Of a DNA stretch of 64,000 nucleotides, positions 27,143 to 37,036 are shown one piece after another. The stretch spans positions 54,912 through 118,911 of the forward strand of contig CAIPTD010000150.1 in NCBI GenBank assembly GCA_903867885.1, written 5' to 3'. The first letter of the stretch is position 1. Each line of letters opens with the position of its first letter. The notes beneath the pieces were generated by a model, which ran no database searches, was not told where the DNA came from, and saw only the letters and a list, made by a program, of their open reading frames with translations. A program made the position numbers and the translations under genes. This stretch comes from an uncultured Ferrovum sp. Lineage in GTDB: Bacteria > Pseudomonadota > Gammaproteobacteria > Burkholderiales > Ferrovaceae.

Positions 27143-27171
27143 TTGACCCAAAGGGGTAGGTAGGCTATGGT
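27143..27171 (+). promoter_or_regulatory. Possible sigma-70 promoter for xseB-ispA-dxs
   Basis: TTGACC (27143-27148) and TATGGT (27166-27171) are separated by 17 bases and lie 43 bases before the xseB ATG, in the 176-base divergent gap. The -35 box is strong and the -10 box moderate. Not proven; no other feature is seen in this gap. Confidence 0.35.
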
Positions 27172-27213
27172 TGGGCGCTAACTTGGTAAACCCGGCTAGA
27201 AACCCTGATTGTC

Positions 27214-27504
27214 ATGTCCAAAAAACACCACTCTGAAGATTCCCTCTCACTGAGCCTTGCTGATGATCCTACCCCTACTGAGCCCATTGCGGTCAGTTAT
27301 GAGGCTGCATTAGAAGAACTAGAAGGCTTAGTCGAAAAAATGGAAGGCGGGCTGCTTGATCTTGAATCATCTTTAGCCGCTTACCGGAGAGGAAGTAACT
27401 TGCTCAAATTTTGTCAGGGGCAGCTCGCAGCGGCCGAGCAACAGGTCAAAATCTTAGAAGGCGAAAGCCTTGTTGACGCCGTTGGTAGTGATGAACCCTT
27501 CTAA
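27214..27504 (+). CDS. xseB: Exodeoxyribonuclease VII small subunit
   Basis: Small subunit of ExoVII, which degrades single-stranded DNA. The 96 residues have the conserved core SYEAALEELEGLVEKMEGG...LDLESSLAAYRRG. The N-terminus is a longer, polar extension. The large subunit XseA is not in the window. It is the first gene of the xseB-ispA-dxs order, overlapping ispA by 14 bases. Confidence 0.94.
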   Translation: MSKKHHSEDSLSLSLADDPTPTEPIAVSYEAALEELEGLVEKMEGGLLDLESSLAAYRRGSNLLKFCQGQLAAAEQQVKILEGESLVDAVGSDEPF

Positions 27505-28387
27505 TTTTAAAGTGTGGATGCAAGACCATGCCAATCGCATCGAAGCGTGGTTGGATGCTCGAATTCAACTGAATCCATCTGTTCCTGGTCGCTTGCATGA
27601 AGCGATGCGTTACAGCGCTTTAGGCGGAGGGAAACGGATGCGACCTCTCTTGGCCTATGCCGCCGGAGCGGTGACTGAGGCGAAAACTGAAGATTTAGAT
27701 AGTGTTGCCGGCGCAGTTGAACTGATTCACGCCTATTCATTGGTTCACGATGATATGCCTTGCATGGATGATGATGTGCTTCGTCGTGGACGCGCCACCT
27801 GTCATGTTGAGTTTGGTGAAGCAACGGCTTTGTTAGTTGGGGATAGCCTTCAAACACTGGCTTTTGAGTTACTTGCTAAAACTCCTATGGCGATTTCACC
27901 TAGCAAACAATTAGGGATGGTTTTACTTCTCGCTGAGGCGAGTGGGGCAGAGGGGATGGCCGGCGGCCAAGCGATCGATCTTGCATCCGTGAATGTTAAC
28001 CTTGATATTGCAATGCTGGAAAACATGCATCTTCGCAAAACTGGCGCATTGATTCGCGCGGCGATTCTGCTTGGTGCGCGCTGTGGCTGTGATGACTCAC
28101 CCGAAATTCAAGCAGTCTTAGATCGTTTTGCGCGCGCTGCGGGCTTGGCTTTTCAAGTGATCGATGATGTATTGGATACAGAAGCCGATACCGCTACTTT
28201 AGGTAAAACAGCGGGCAAGGATCAAGCGGCGAATAAGCCCACTTACGTCAGCTTACTTGGCCTTGATGCGGCAAGAAGTCTCTCACTGTCCCTGCATACA
28301 CAAGCAAGAGAAGCCTTAGTTCCTCTTGGAGCGCGAGCGCACCGCCTGGCGGAATTAGCCGATTTTATTGTCGATCGACATCACTAA
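27491..28387 (+). CDS. ispA: Farnesyl diphosphate synthase
   Basis: Condenses isopentenyl and dimethylallyl diphosphate to farnesyl diphosphate for quinones, undecaprenyl carriers and heme O. The 298 residues show the first Asp-rich motif DDMPCMDDD and the second, DDVLDTEAD, plus GGGKRMRPLL near the start. ATG 27491 is chosen; another ATG at 27518 is possible. The product feeds CyoE encoded at 4288. It sits between xseB and dxs. Confidence 0.95.
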   Translation: MNPSNFKVWMQDHANRIEAWLDARIQLNPSVPGRLHEAMRYSALGGGKRMRPLLAYAAGAVTEAKTEDLDSVAGAVELIHAYSLVHDDMPCMDDDVLRRGRATCHVEFGEATALLVGDSLQTLAFELLAKTPMAISPSKQLGMVLLLAEASGAEGMAGGQAIDLASVNVNLDIAMLENMHLRKTGALIRAAILLGARCGCDDSPEIQAVLDRFARAAGLAFQVIDDVLDTEADTATLGKTAGKDQAANKPTYVSLLGLDAARSLSLSLHTQAREALVPLGARAHRLAELADFIVDRHH

Positions 28388-28411
28388 TTTCAAAAAATTA
28401 TTTTTCTAAAC

Positions 28412-30283
28412 ATGTTTACCCCCAGACCGTTGCTTGATTCAATCGATAATCCCAAAACGCTTCGGCGAATGGATAAGCACCTATTACCGAAAGTGTGCGA
28501 AGAGTTACGTTCTTTTTTACTCGAATCAGTAGCCTCAACGGGTGGACACCTTTCGTCAAATTTAGGCACCGTTGAATTAGCAGTCGCTTTGCACTATGTA
28601 TTTCAAACACCCAACGACCGCCTGGTCTGGGATGTAGGCCACCAAACCTATCCCCATAAAATTCTGACGGGCAGACGAGAAGCCATGCAGGGCTTGCGAA
28701 TGAAAGACGGAATTTCTGGATTTCCCCGTCGTCACGAAAGTCCCTATGACGCATTTGGAACTGCGCATTCCAGTACATCGATCAGTGCCGCTTTAGGTAT
28801 GGCAGCAGCATTCAAGCAATTGAACAGTTCGCAAAGAGCGGTCGCCATCATCGGTGATGGCGCCATGACGGCCGGAATGGCTTTTGAGGCTCTGAATAAT
28901 GCCAAGGATACCGGGGCAAACTTGCTGGTCATTTTGAATGACAATGAGATGTCGATTTCACCTCCTGTAGGTGCACTCAATCATTATCTCGCCAAGTTAC
29001 TGTCCAGCCGCTTTTATTCTGCGGTACGAAAAGGCGGGGAAAAAGTACTCGGAATCGCCCCAGGCATGTTGGAACTGGCGCGTAATTTTGAAGAGCACAT
29101 GAAGGGCATGCTGATTCCCGGCACCTTGTTTGAGGAATTTGGTTTTAACTACATTGGCCCGATTGATGGTCATGATATTGATGTCTTGGTCTCAACCTTG
29201 TCGAATGTACGTGAGTTAGAAGGCCCTCAATTTCTGCATGTTGTGACCAAAAAAGGAAAGGGCTACGCTCCCGCCGAGGCTGATCCTATTTTGTATCATG
29301 GTGTAGGAAAGTTTGATCCTAAAGTAGGGATCATCTCTAAACCTTCTCATAAAGTCACTTATACCCAAGTATTTGGAGACTGGTTGTGCGATATGGCAGC
29401 GCTAGATCAGCGACTGGTTGCCATTACCCCAGCCATGCGAGAAGGCTCAGGCATGGTGCGCTATTCTCGTGAATATCCTGACCGTTATTATGATGTAGGT
29501 ATTGCTGAACAGCATGCTCTGACTTTTGCTGCAGGGATTGCCTGCGAAGGGATTAAGCCAGTTGTAGCGATTTATTCTACTTTTCTGCAGCGTGCATATG
29601 ATCAGCTTATTCACGATATCGTTCTGCAAAATCTTCCTGTTGTGTTGGCGATTGATCGGGCAGGGCTTGTGGGTGCAGATGGAGCAACGCACGCAGGCAG
29701 CTTTGATTTGAGCTACCTACGTTGCTTACCCAATACAGTAGTGATGACCCCATCAGATGAAAACGAGTGTCGTCAAATGTTATTTACCGCCTACAACCTT
29801 AACCAACCCGTCGCTGTGCGCTACCCCAGAGGTAGCGGACCGGGAGTAGCAGTAGACACCAAGATGACGCCTATTCCCGTTGGGAAAGCGGAAATCCGCC
29901 GGACAGGAAAAGGAATTGCCATACTGGCTTTTGGTTCAATGCTTTCTCCATCTCTTGAAGCAGGAGAATTGCTAGATGCTACCGTGGTCAATATGCGCTT
30001 TGTCAAACCCATCGATACAGATGTGATTCGGCATGTAGGTGAAACCCACCACTTGATCGTCACCGTTGAAGAAAATGTAATCATGGGTGGCGCAGGCAGC
30101 GCAGTAGCAGAAAGGCTTGCAATGATGGGCTTGCGCCCCCAGTTACTTCAAATCGGACTACCTGACTTATTTATAGAACACGGTGACCCCACCGACTTAT
30201 TAAAAGACGTTGGGCTGGATGCTCCCGGGATAAAAAGAAGTATTGAGGAACGAATCGCTTCATCTACGAGTCGTACTGAATGA
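28412..30283 (+). CDS. dxs: 1-deoxy-D-xylulose-5-phosphate synthase
   Basis: Thiamine-diphosphate enzyme that joins pyruvate and glyceraldehyde-3-phosphate, the first step of the MEP isoprenoid route. The 623 residues show the cofactor motif [17 protein letters not shown], the early [16 protein letters not shown] and [16 protein letters not shown], and the transketolase-like [17 protein letters not shown]. The pathway end enzyme IspH is at 53226. It follows ispA by 24 bases. Confidence 0.98.
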   Translation: MFTPRPLLDSIDNPKTLRRMDKHLLPKVCEELRSFLLESVASTGGHLSSNLGTVELAVALHYVFQTPNDRLVWDVGHQTYPHKILTGRREAMQGLRMKDGISGFPRRHESPYDAFGTAHSSTSISAALGMAAAFKQLNSSQRAVAIIGDGAMTAGMAFEALNNAKDTGANLLVILNDNEMSISPPVGALNHYLAKLLSSRFYSAVRKGGEKVLGIAPGMLELARNFEEHMKGMLIPGTLFEEFGFNYIGPIDGHDIDVLVSTLSNVRELEGPQFLHVVTKKGKGYAPAEADPILYHGVGKFDPKVGIISKPSHKVTYTQVFGDWLCDMAALDQRLVAITPAMREGSGMVRYSREYPDRYYDVGIAEQHALTFAAGIACEGIKPVVAIYSTFLQRAYDQLIHDIVLQNLPVVLAIDRAGLVGADGATHAGSFDLSYLRCLPNTVVMTPSDENECRQMLFTAYNLNQPVAVRYPRGSGPGVAVDTKMTPIPVGKAEIRRTGKGIAILAFGSMLSPSLEAGELLDATVVNMRFVKPIDTDVIRHVGETHHLIVTVEENVIMGGAGSAVAERLAMMGLRPQLLQIGLPDLFIEHGDPTDLLKDVGLDAPGIKRSIEERIASSTSRTE

Positions 30284-30381
30284 GTGTTGTATCCGAAACA
30301 GGCGAGAATGTTTACACTGTTCTTTAAACAATTAAATAAATGGTTAACTTTTGCGCCATTCCTTTTACTTCAGGAGCCGCC

Positions 30382-31197
30382 ATGAATACCCGAGATCCCT
30401 TAGTGCCTATTCCAGATGTACAGAGCACTCCTGACATGCGACAACTCGATATCGATCGGGTTGGTATCAAAGGTATTCGCCACCCCGTGCGCGTATCAGA
30501 TAAAACAGGCGGCGTTCAGCACACCGTTGCAAACTTCAATATGTACGTGCATTTGCCAAAGGATTTTAAGGGCACGCACATGTCTCGTTTTGTTGAAATT
30601 TTGAATCGCAACGAACGTGAAATTTCAGTTGAGTCTTTCGGCTCAATGCTGGAAGAAATGGTGAAACTGCTAGAAGCAAAGGCAGGCCATGTAGAAATGC
30701 ACTTCCCCTACTTTGTGAATAAGGCTGCGCCGATTTCAGGCGTCACCTCTTTAATCGATTATGACATCACCTTCATTGGTTCCATTGAAGATGGTAAACA
30801 TGCTTTCACAGTCAAAGTCCTGGTTCCCGTTACTAGCTTGTGCCCCTGCTCAAAGCAAATCTCTAACTACGGCGCACATAATCAACGTTCTCATGTCACA
30901 GTAACAGCCAAAGTGAATGCCTTCATTTGGGTAGAAGAAATCATTCGTATTTGCGAAGAGTCAGCATCTTGCGAACTCTATGGTCTTCTTAAACGTCCCG
31001 ATGAAAAATACGTCACTGAACGCGCCTATGACAATCCCAAGTTCGTTGAAGATATGGTGCGAGACGTTGCTCATCGCCTTAATATGGAGCCTCGAATCGA
31101 TTCGTATGTTGTGGAATCAGAGAACTTTGAATCGATCCATAATCACTCTGCTTACGCCCTCATCGAGCGCGATAAAATCAAGAACCCCGTCAACTGA
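30382..31197 (+). CDS. folE2: GTP cyclohydrolase FolE2 (type IB)
   Basis: Makes dihydroneopterin triphosphate from GTP, the first step of folate synthesis. The 271 residues match COG1469: [16 protein letters not shown] near the start, the metal-binding LCPCSKQIS with its Cys, GAHNQRSH and the C-terminal [13 protein letters not shown]. FolE2 enzymes are less zinc-dependent than FolE1. The ATG at 30382 has AGGAG about 6 bases upstream. It is a separate unit about 100 bases after dxs. Confidence 0.95.
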   Translation: MNTRDPLVPIPDVQSTPDMRQLDIDRVGIKGIRHPVRVSDKTGGVQHTVANFNMYVHLPKDFKGTHMSRFVEILNRNEREISVESFGSMLEEMVKLLEAKAGHVEMHFPYFVNKAAPISGVTSLIDYDITFIGSIEDGKHAFTVKVLVPVTSLCPCSKQISNYGAHNQRSHVTVTAKVNAFIWVEEIIRICEESASCELYGLLKRPDEKYVTERAYDNPKFVEDMVRDVAHRLNMEPRIDSYVVESENFESIHNHSAYALIERDKIKNPVN

Positions 31198-31210
31198 TCT
31201 TTTTCTGCTC

Positions 31211-31244
31211 AATCAATAAGCTCGCTTGTACGGGCTTATTGATT
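31211..31244. terminator. Hairpin between convergent folE2 and coaX
   Basis: AATCAATAAGC/GCTTATTGATT forms 11 perfect base pairs with a 12-base loop. It begins 14 bases after the folE2 stop and includes the coaX stop codon in its other arm. T runs are weak on both sides, so termination may be partly Rho-dependent or the hairpin may protect 3' ends. Confidence 0.55.
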
Positions 31245-32099
31245 GCTAGCGCTGTGTAATTTCTGGTCTTCAAAACCACCGCTGAGCAACGCAATGCCTT
31301 GCAGGACAAGATCTCGCTCGTAGTGCGGTGAAAAACCCAGAGCAGACAATCTTGGCAACAGCAATGGACTGTTGCCACCCGATAAAAGCAGTTGCACTGG
31401 TTGCTTTTGAATCTGTTGAAGGTTATGCATCATGCCTGCGATGGCTCCAGCCGTAGCCGCTAGAACACCGCTTGCAACTGCATCAGCCGTATTGGTGGGA
31501 AACTCTGCCCAGCTTCCATCACCTTCAGTGATGTTGGCAGTGCGTTCGTAAAGACTTTTTGGCATCAGTCTTACTCCAGGTAAAATCGTTCCGCCCAGAA
31601 AGTGCCCTTCGATTTTAAGTGAATCAACTGTAGTAGCTGTTCCTGCCATGACCACCACTAAAGGGGATATGGACCAAGCTCGCGCTGCAATCAGCGCCGC
31701 CCATCGATCCGCACCCAGTTGTTCTGGATGATCATAATGATTGATCACCCCGCATGCCTCTTTAGAAGATATAACCCGAAAAACGGGGATAGACGATGCC
31801 AAACCGAGCCCATAGAGATGGGACAGTAAGGCCTGTTCTACAGACCTTCCTGCTACTGAACACAGCGCCAAATGAGTCACCGAACCCATCAGATTCATCA
31901 GTTCTTTTATACTCACAGCATTGCCCGGAGACATTTGAGTAGCGTTTTCTCCGCCACTATGATTCAGTTCAAAAACAGAGTGATCATCTTCACTGGATCT
32001 GAATTGTTCCGTGGGGAAGTAGCCACGGCTTTTAGGTAATTGTTTGTTGAAAACACACCATTTGATTCGGCTATTTCCAAGATCTAAGGCGAGTAGCAT
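31236..32099 (-). CDS. coaX: Type III pantothenate kinase
   Basis: First step of coenzyme A synthesis. The 287 residues have the CoaX ATPase-fold marks: LLALDLGNSRIKW at the start, the central QLGADRWAALIAAR and AGTATTVDSL, and GGTILPGVRLM. It carries an insertion near residues 30-65 relative to short CoaX forms. It pairs functionally with coaE at 13625. It follows birA by 25 bases. Confidence 0.95.
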   Translation of the reverse strand: MLLALDLGNSRIKWCVFNKQLPKSRGYFPTEQFRSSEDDHSVFELNHSGGENATQMSPGNAVSIKELMNLMGSVTHLALCSVAGRSVEQALLSHLYGLGLASSIPVFRVISSKEACGVINHYDHPEQLGADRWAALIAARAWSISPLVVVMAGTATTVDSLKIEGHFLGGTILPGVRLMPKSLYERTANITEGDGSWAEFPTNTADAVASGVLAATAGAIAGMMHNLQQIQKQPVQLLLSGGNSPLLLPRLSALGFSPHYERDLVLQGIALLSGGFEDQKLHSASNQ

Positions 32100-32124
32100 A
32101 AAAAGATGTGTGTTGGATTAATGG

Positions 32125-32940
32125 CTAAAGCGCTGCGGGTCGCAATGATAAATCGCCGGACAGGAATCGTTCAATACACAGTTCAGTTTCGAGCAATAGA
32201 GCGCCGTCTTGATCCACTCCAATTAGGGTGCCTTTTGTACCTGTGCTTAAAACAACCATTTCGCCAAGCCAAGCCGCTTTGCGCATCCAATTCTGTCTAA
32301 ATGCTGCAAAGCCCTCTTCGTCAAATTGAATAAGCGTTGGGATTAACTGCTTAAGAATAGCGACTAAAATGGCCTCGCGTTGCTTATGTATCTGCTCAGG
32401 TCTGCGATCTTCTAGCAATGCAGCCGCTTTAAGCTCTGATTTGGAAGAATCCGCTAGAGGTCTTATGTTGATACCTATACCAATAACAGCATGGGTTAAT
32501 CCATCAGACAGGGGCTTTCCAATCTCCAGCAAAATACCACCCAATTTACCCGAGCCTATCAGTAAATCATTCGGCCATTTAATAGCAACACCGGTCACCC
32601 CTAAAGACTCAATACCAGCTAACGTGGCTACTGCAACCGCCAGGCTCAGGCCACTCAGGGTGGCGGCAGATCGCTTGAACTGCCAGCGCACCGAGAATGT
32701 TAGAGAACCCTCATCGCTTAGCCAAGTGCGCCCTTGTCTGCCACGCCCCCCCGATTGATTGATAGCAAGTAGGGCGCAGAATTTTGAATGGGTCTGATAA
32801 TCCAATCTCAACAGATCTGTGTTGGTGGATTCTGTTTCAGCAACAACAAAAACGGGAAAATCTGAATGGGTAGATTGAAGAGAGGCCTCTAGTCGTTCAG
32901 AAATACCCTGTAAATCCTCCTGATGATTCTCAGGCATCAT
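32125..32940 (-). CDS. birA: Biotin--[acetyl-CoA-carboxylase] ligase BirA
   Basis: Attaches biotin to the carboxylase carrier protein. The 271 residues contain ETESTNTDLLR, the biotinyl-AMP loop GGRGRQGRTWLS, IKWPNDLLIG and KLGGILLEI. There is no N-terminal helix-turn-helix of the E. coli repressor type; only about 28 residues precede the catalytic domain, so it should be a ligase without repressor function. Its start overlaps the preceding HAD gene by 11 bases. Confidence 0.95.
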   Translation of the reverse strand: MMPENHQEDLQGISERLEASLQSTHSDFPVFVVAETESTNTDLLRLDYQTHSKFCALLAINQSGGRGRQGRTWLSDEGSLTFSVRWQFKRSAATLSGLSLAVAVATLAGIESLGVTGVAIKWPNDLLIGSGKLGGILLEIGKPLSDGLTHAVIGIGINIRPLADSSKSELKAAALLEDRRPEQIHKQREAILVAILKQLIPTLIQFDEEGFAAFRQNWMRKAAWLGEMVVLSTGTKGTLIGVDQDGALLLETELCIERFLSGDLSLRPAAL

Positions 32941-33802
32941 TCTTCAAACCGTTTTCTTGCAAGCACAAAGCCGCTTCATTGCGGAAGGCAATACCACTAA
33001 TCACGGCATCTAAAAGCAATTGAGTGCGTCTTGAAAGCTCACTTCCTTCTTGATAATCAGCAGGCGCAATGAAGTCCACCCTTTTAGCGCGCAGCAAATC
33101 CACGCACACTTCCTTACCATGGCGCCCCCGATCTGAATAAACAGCGATGGTGTGCCCCCCATTTTTCTTGGTGAGCGCCATGCTCGGTACATCTGTCATT
33201 CCATCACCAATATAAATCATGTTGTGAAAAGGTATGGGGCGCTGATCTTCAGGCAGGTGTTCGTTAATGGATTCCGTTAGTGCTTCTTTGCCTTTGTTTA
33301 CTCTAAATAAGTACTGTGTTTTTGAAGTATCGGTAATCAAGACTTTGGGGAAAGTGGCCACACCTTGATCATTAAAGTGATATTCAGACGCGTAAATTTG
33401 TTTAAAGTAAGGACGAATAGATACGCCATCCAAAATTTCCCGCATTCCAGCAGAAATCACATAGTGCAGAACCTGGACTTGTTGATTAGAGTGCTCTGCC
33501 ACATATTGATTAATGCGCGCAAACCATTGCTCAACACCCGGAAAGTATTTAATGTCTGAAGCCATTTCAAGAAAGTCTTTGCGTGAAATATTGACCTTAC
33601 GCTCTGCCGCCAATTCCAGCACCAAACGCATATAAACCAGCATTTTTTCTGAGATGGTTTCAGCTGATTCACGGTCTACCCTGCCCCAAAATTCATCTGG
33701 AGTAATCCCAAGCTTAGGCAACAGGGTATATTCCTGCATGGGCTGGGGCGATAAAGTGCCATCAAAGTCGTATACGAGTGCGATAGTATTCTGAGTCAGC
33801 AT
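32930..33802 (-). CDS. HAD-superfamily hydrolase
   Basis: From ATG 33802 the protein has 290 residues. It starts with the HAD motif I YDFDGTLS (Asp12 and Asp14) and has a GDGMTDVPSMAL motif IV region near 205-216. The middle part has a helical cap (DEFWGRVDRES). It resembles phosphoserine-phosphatase-like HAD proteins, but the substrate is not known. The open frame runs further upstream across the glnS promoter region; that extension is not protein-like. It overlaps birA by 11 bases. Confidence 0.82.
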   Translation of the reverse strand: MLTQNTIALVYDFDGTLSPQPMQEYTLLPKLGITPDEFWGRVDRESAETISEKMLVYMRLVLELAAERKVNISRKDFLEMASDIKYFPGVEQWFARINQYVAEHSNQQVQVLHYVISAGMREILDGVSIRPYFKQIYASEYHFNDQGVATFPKVLITDTSKTQYLFRVNKGKEALTESINEHLPEDQRPIPFHNMIYIGDGMTDVPSMALTKKNGGHTIAVYSDRGRHGKEVCVDLLRAKRVDFIAPADYQEGSELSRRTQLLLDAVISGIAFRNEAALCLQENGLKNDA

Positions 33803-33917
33803 AATTAATTTTTCTTTTAGACCTAGGAAAATGAAGGCCGCGACAAACTTACAGGCCCTAGCATAAGATGAAAGCCTGATCCTCAGCCATATAAAGCAAA
33901 TATTTCTTCTTTTTACC

Positions 33918-35597
33918 ATGTCGAAAACAACATCTTCTAACGCTCCAGCAACAAATTTTATTCGCAACATTGTGAGCGATGATCTTAAAGCCAATACCAA
34001 CCAAGGCAGAGTCGCAACGCGCTTTCCCCCTGAGCCTAATGGATATTTGCATATCGGTCATGCCAAAAGCATCTGTTTAAACTTTGGTATTGCTCGTGAT
34101 TTTGGGGGGGAGTGCCATATGCGTTTCGATGACACCAACCCTACCAAAGAAGATACAGAATACGTTGACTCAATTTTGGATGCGGTTAAGTGGCTTGGCT
34201 TTAGTTGGGGCGAGACCATTTACTATGCCTCTGACTACTTCGAACATTGCTATGACTATGCTGTTTATCTGATGCAGCACAACTTGGCCTATGTTGACTC
34301 TCTCTCTGCAGATGAAATTCGTGCCTATCGTGGTACCTTAACTGAGCCCGGCAAGCCTAGCCCTTATCGCGATCGCAGCGTGGATGAAAACCTGGTCCTC
34401 TTTAGCCGAATGCGTGCAGGGGAATTTCCCGATGGCGCGCATGTAGTTCGCGCTAAGATCAATATGGCTTCACCCAACATGAATCTCCGTGATCCCGCCT
34501 TGTTTCGCATTCGCCATCATCCACATTGGCGAACGGGAGATAGCTGGTGCATCTACCCCATGTACGACTATGCCCATGCGGTTTCTGATGCCGTCGAACA
34601 TATTACCCATTCTATTTGCACCTTAGAGTTTGAAGACCATCGCCCCTTGTATGATTGGGTGATTGAAAACTGTCCTGTGCCCTATCGGCCCAGACAATAT
34701 GAGTTTGCGCGTCTCAATTTAACCTTCACCATGATGAGCAAGCGCAAGCTGCTTGAATTAGTGCAAGAGAACTTGGTGGAAGGTTGGGATGACCCTAGAA
34801 TGCCAACCATAGTGGGTTTGCGTAGGCGCGGATATACTCCAGGCGCACTCAGATTATTCTGTGAACGTATTGGCGTATCTAAGGCAGATAGCCTGATTGA
34901 TGTCTCGGTATTAGAAGATTGTGTTCGCGATGATTTGAATGAACATGCAATGCGCGGTATTGCAGTTTTAGATCCAGTAAAACTGGTGATAGAAAACTAC
35001 CCTCAGGACAACGAAGAAATCTGTCACGCCCCTAACCATCCACAGAAAAAAGACTTAGGCCATCGCCCTGTTCCCTTTACAAGAGAACTATGGATTGAGC
35101 GCGAGGATTTTATGGCCGAGCCTTCAGAAGGATTCTTCCGCATGGTGCCGGGGGGGATGGTTAGGCTACGTTATGCCTATGTGGTTAAGTGCACAGGGTT
35201 TAGCTCCGATGCGAATGGGCAGGTCAATGAAATTAGAGCCGAATATTTCCCAGAAAGCCGAAGCGGCACATCTGGCTCAGATGCCTTTAAGGTGAAAGGC
35301 AATATTCACTGGTTATCTGTTGCGCATAGTATTGAAGCTGAAGTCAGAGTCTTTGATCGTCTGTTCAATGATCCCAACCCTGCTGGTGCAGAAGATTTTA
35401 GGCCGCTGCTAAATCCGAACTCTAAATCTGTTTTAGAGGGGGCGCGAATTGAGAATAGCTTAATTGATGCAGCACCAGGCAGCCATTGGCAATTTGAACG
35501 TAAGGGCTATTTCTGTGTGGACACTAAAGACTCCAAGTCAGGCAAACCCGTATTCAATCTTGCCGTGACGCTTAAGGACACCTGGCAGAAGCGCTAG
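33918..35597 (+). CDS. glnS: Glutaminyl-tRNA synthetase
   Basis: Class I aminoacyl-tRNA synthetase charging tRNA-Gln directly. The 559 residues show the HIGH-type motif PPEPNGYLHIGHAKS, the KMSKS-type loop MMSKRKLL and the GlnRS C-terminal beta-barrel anticodon domains (ending in the YFCVDTKDS region). Residues 1-30 are a polar N-terminus. It is divergent from the HAD gene. Its stop overlaps the stop of the adenylyltransferase gene on the other strand by 4 bases. Confidence 0.98.
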   Translation: MSKTTSSNAPATNFIRNIVSDDLKANTNQGRVATRFPPEPNGYLHIGHAKSICLNFGIARDFGGECHMRFDDTNPTKEDTEYVDSILDAVKWLGFSWGETIYYASDYFEHCYDYAVYLMQHNLAYVDSLSADEIRAYRGTLTEPGKPSPYRDRSVDENLVLFSRMRAGEFPDGAHVVRAKINMASPNMNLRDPALFRIRHHPHWRTGDSWCIYPMYDYAHAVSDAVEHITHSICTLEFEDHRPLYDWVIENCPVPYRPRQYEFARLNLTFTMMSKRKLLELVQENLVEGWDDPRMPTIVGLRRRGYTPGALRLFCERIGVSKADSLIDVSVLEDCVRDDLNEHAMRGIAVLDPVKLVIENYPQDNEEICHAPNHPQKKDLGHRPVPFTRELWIEREDFMAEPSEGFFRMVPGGMVRLRYAYVVKCTGFSSDANGQVNEIRAEYFPESRSGTSGSDAFKVKGNIHWLSVAHSIEAEVRVFDRLFNDPNPAGAEDFRPLLNPNSKSVLEGARIENSLIDAAPGSHWQFERKGYFCVDTKDSKSGKPVFNLAVTLKDTWQKR

Positions 35598-36085
35598 CGG
35601 CGGATTTTGCTGAGGAGGGCAGTAGTAGAGCGCTCATGTTCGAACGGGATGGCGACCACACTGCCACCCCGGTCCCACACCAACTGGTTACCCACAATAT
35701 GCTCGACAGCCCAGTCGCCCCCCTTCACAAGGACATCAGGCATGACAAGCTGAATGGTTTCAAGGGGCGTATCCTCTTCAAACCAAGTTACCAGATCAAC
35801 GCAAGTCAGGGAAGCAGCCACTGCCATGCGATCTTGTAGGGTGTTGATTGGGCGATCATCGCCTTTACCGAGGCGCTTTACTGACTGATCTGAATTCAAC
35901 GCCAAGACTAAGGCGGACCCGAGGTCCCGTGCACGAGACAAATAGGTAACATGTCCGCGGTGCAGTATGTCAAAGACACCATTTGTGAAAACCAGAGGCC
36001 GGTCAAGAAACTGGCAGCGCTCGGTAAGCGCTGCCGGATGACAAATTTTAACTTCGAAACTTGGGGGTGACAGTCCCTCAAGCAC
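35594..36085 (-). CDS. rfaE2: D-glycero-beta-D-manno-heptose 1-phosphate adenylyltransferase
   Basis: Makes ADP-heptose for the lipopolysaccharide core. The protein is the separate RfaE2/HldE C-terminal domain with the nucleotidyltransferase motif FTNGVFDILHRGHVTYL and later LNSDQSVKRLGKG and VLVKGGDW. The start is taken as GTG 36085 (163 residues): AGGAAG lies about 9 bases upstream, and the overlap with the ferritin-like gene is only 8 bases. It works with the isomerase GmhA at 41108. The kinase half RfaE1 is not in the window. Confidence 0.92.
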   Translation of the reverse strand: MLEGLSPPSFEVKICHPAALTERCQFLDRPLVFTNGVFDILHRGHVTYLSRARDLGSALVLALNSDQSVKRLGKGDDRPINTLQDRMAVAASLTCVDLVTWFEEDTPLETIQLVMPDVLVKGGDWAVEHIVGNQLVWDRGGSVVAIPFEHERSTTALLSKIRR

Positions 36086-36905
36086 TCGCCAAATCTTCCT
36101 TGCGGAAACGGTTGAGGTCTTGCACCGTTTCAAAGGTTCTATCAAAAAGGTTGGACAGATTATGCAGAATCATCTGCACTACCCGCGTCTCACAGACCTT
36201 ATCAAAATTGATTTGGTTATCTAGCCAATGAGCTAGCCACTCGGGATCAGGAAGACGGCTCTGCACCGTGTCTCCAGGGTACAAATCTTTATTGACGTGC
36301 AAATTCGTGGGATGCAGGGCCTTTGCAACCTTGGTATTGGCCATCAAGACACCGATTTTAGCAAATGCCTGCTTAGCTTCAGCACCTCTGGCTTCTAATG
36401 CTTTTTTCATGTATTTCAAGTAGCAACCACCATGACGTGCTTCATCTTTCGAAATGGTATCGTAAATGAACTTAATCACGGGTTCGGTATGCCATTCAGA
36501 AGCTCGGCGGTACCACTGAGTGAGACGCACTTCTCCGCAAAAGTGCAGCATTAAGGTCTCTAATGCCGGAGCAGGATCGAACTCAAAGCGCACTGCGTGC
36601 AGTTCTTCCTCGGTTGGCATCATGGAGGGACGAAAACGTCTTAGGTACTCCATCAGAACCAGAGAGTGCTTTTGTTCCTCATAAAACCAAACCGACATGA
36701 AGGCAGAGAAGTCGCTGTCGCCCACATTGTCGCGCAAGAACATTTCGGTCGCAGGCAGAGCCGCCCATTCCGTGATCGCATTCATGCGGATGGTTTCAGC
36801 TTGCTCATCGGTGAGTTTGGTGGCCTCAAAACTATCCCAAGGGATATCTTCATCCATGGACCAACGTGCTTTTTCGAGCGATTTAAAGAGCTCCGGATAG
36901 AGCAT
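36078..36905 (-). CDS. Diiron ferritin-like protein (acyl-ACP desaturase-like fold)
   Basis: The 275 residues form a four-helix bundle with a complete diiron carboxylate set: Glu46, Glu77-x2-His80 (EEQKH), Glu125 and Glu155-x2-His158 (DEARH). This pattern is shared by bacterioferritin-like oxidases and acyl-ACP desaturases, and the long helices and overall size favour the latter. The exact substrate is unknown. It overlaps rfaE2 by 8 bases and is divergent from the FAD/DUF1365/CFA operon that starts at 37037, which may be functionally linked through lipid chemistry (inference). Confidence 0.78.
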   Translation of the reverse strand: MLYPELFKSLEKARWSMDEDIPWDSFEATKLTDEQAETIRMNAITEWAALPATEMFLRDNVGDSDFSAFMSVWFYEEQKHSLVLMEYLRRFRPSMMPTEEELHAVRFEFDPAPALETLMLHFCGEVRLTQWYRRASEWHTEPVIKFIYDTISKDEARHGGCYLKYMKKALEARGAEAKQAFAKIGVLMANTKVAKALHPTNLHVNKDLYPGDTVQSRLPDPEWLAHWLDNQINFDKVCETRVVQMILHNLSNLFDRTFETVQDLNRFRKEDLASA

Positions 36906-37036
36906 GAGCGAGCCTTATGTAGTAATGATGTAATCCTGAGTAGGATAACTGAATTAAGATGTTAGTTCCATCACAGTGATGGAAACCGTCTTAGCGCCGC
37001 TGCTGACAGTTTTAATTGTTTTTAGGGGTTGATTGC

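Noticed and set aside
33803..34000. N-terminal extension of the HAD hydrolase to 34000
   Set aside because: It would overlap the glnS start region on the other strand, and the HAD motif I should lie near the N-terminus, as it does from ATG 33802.
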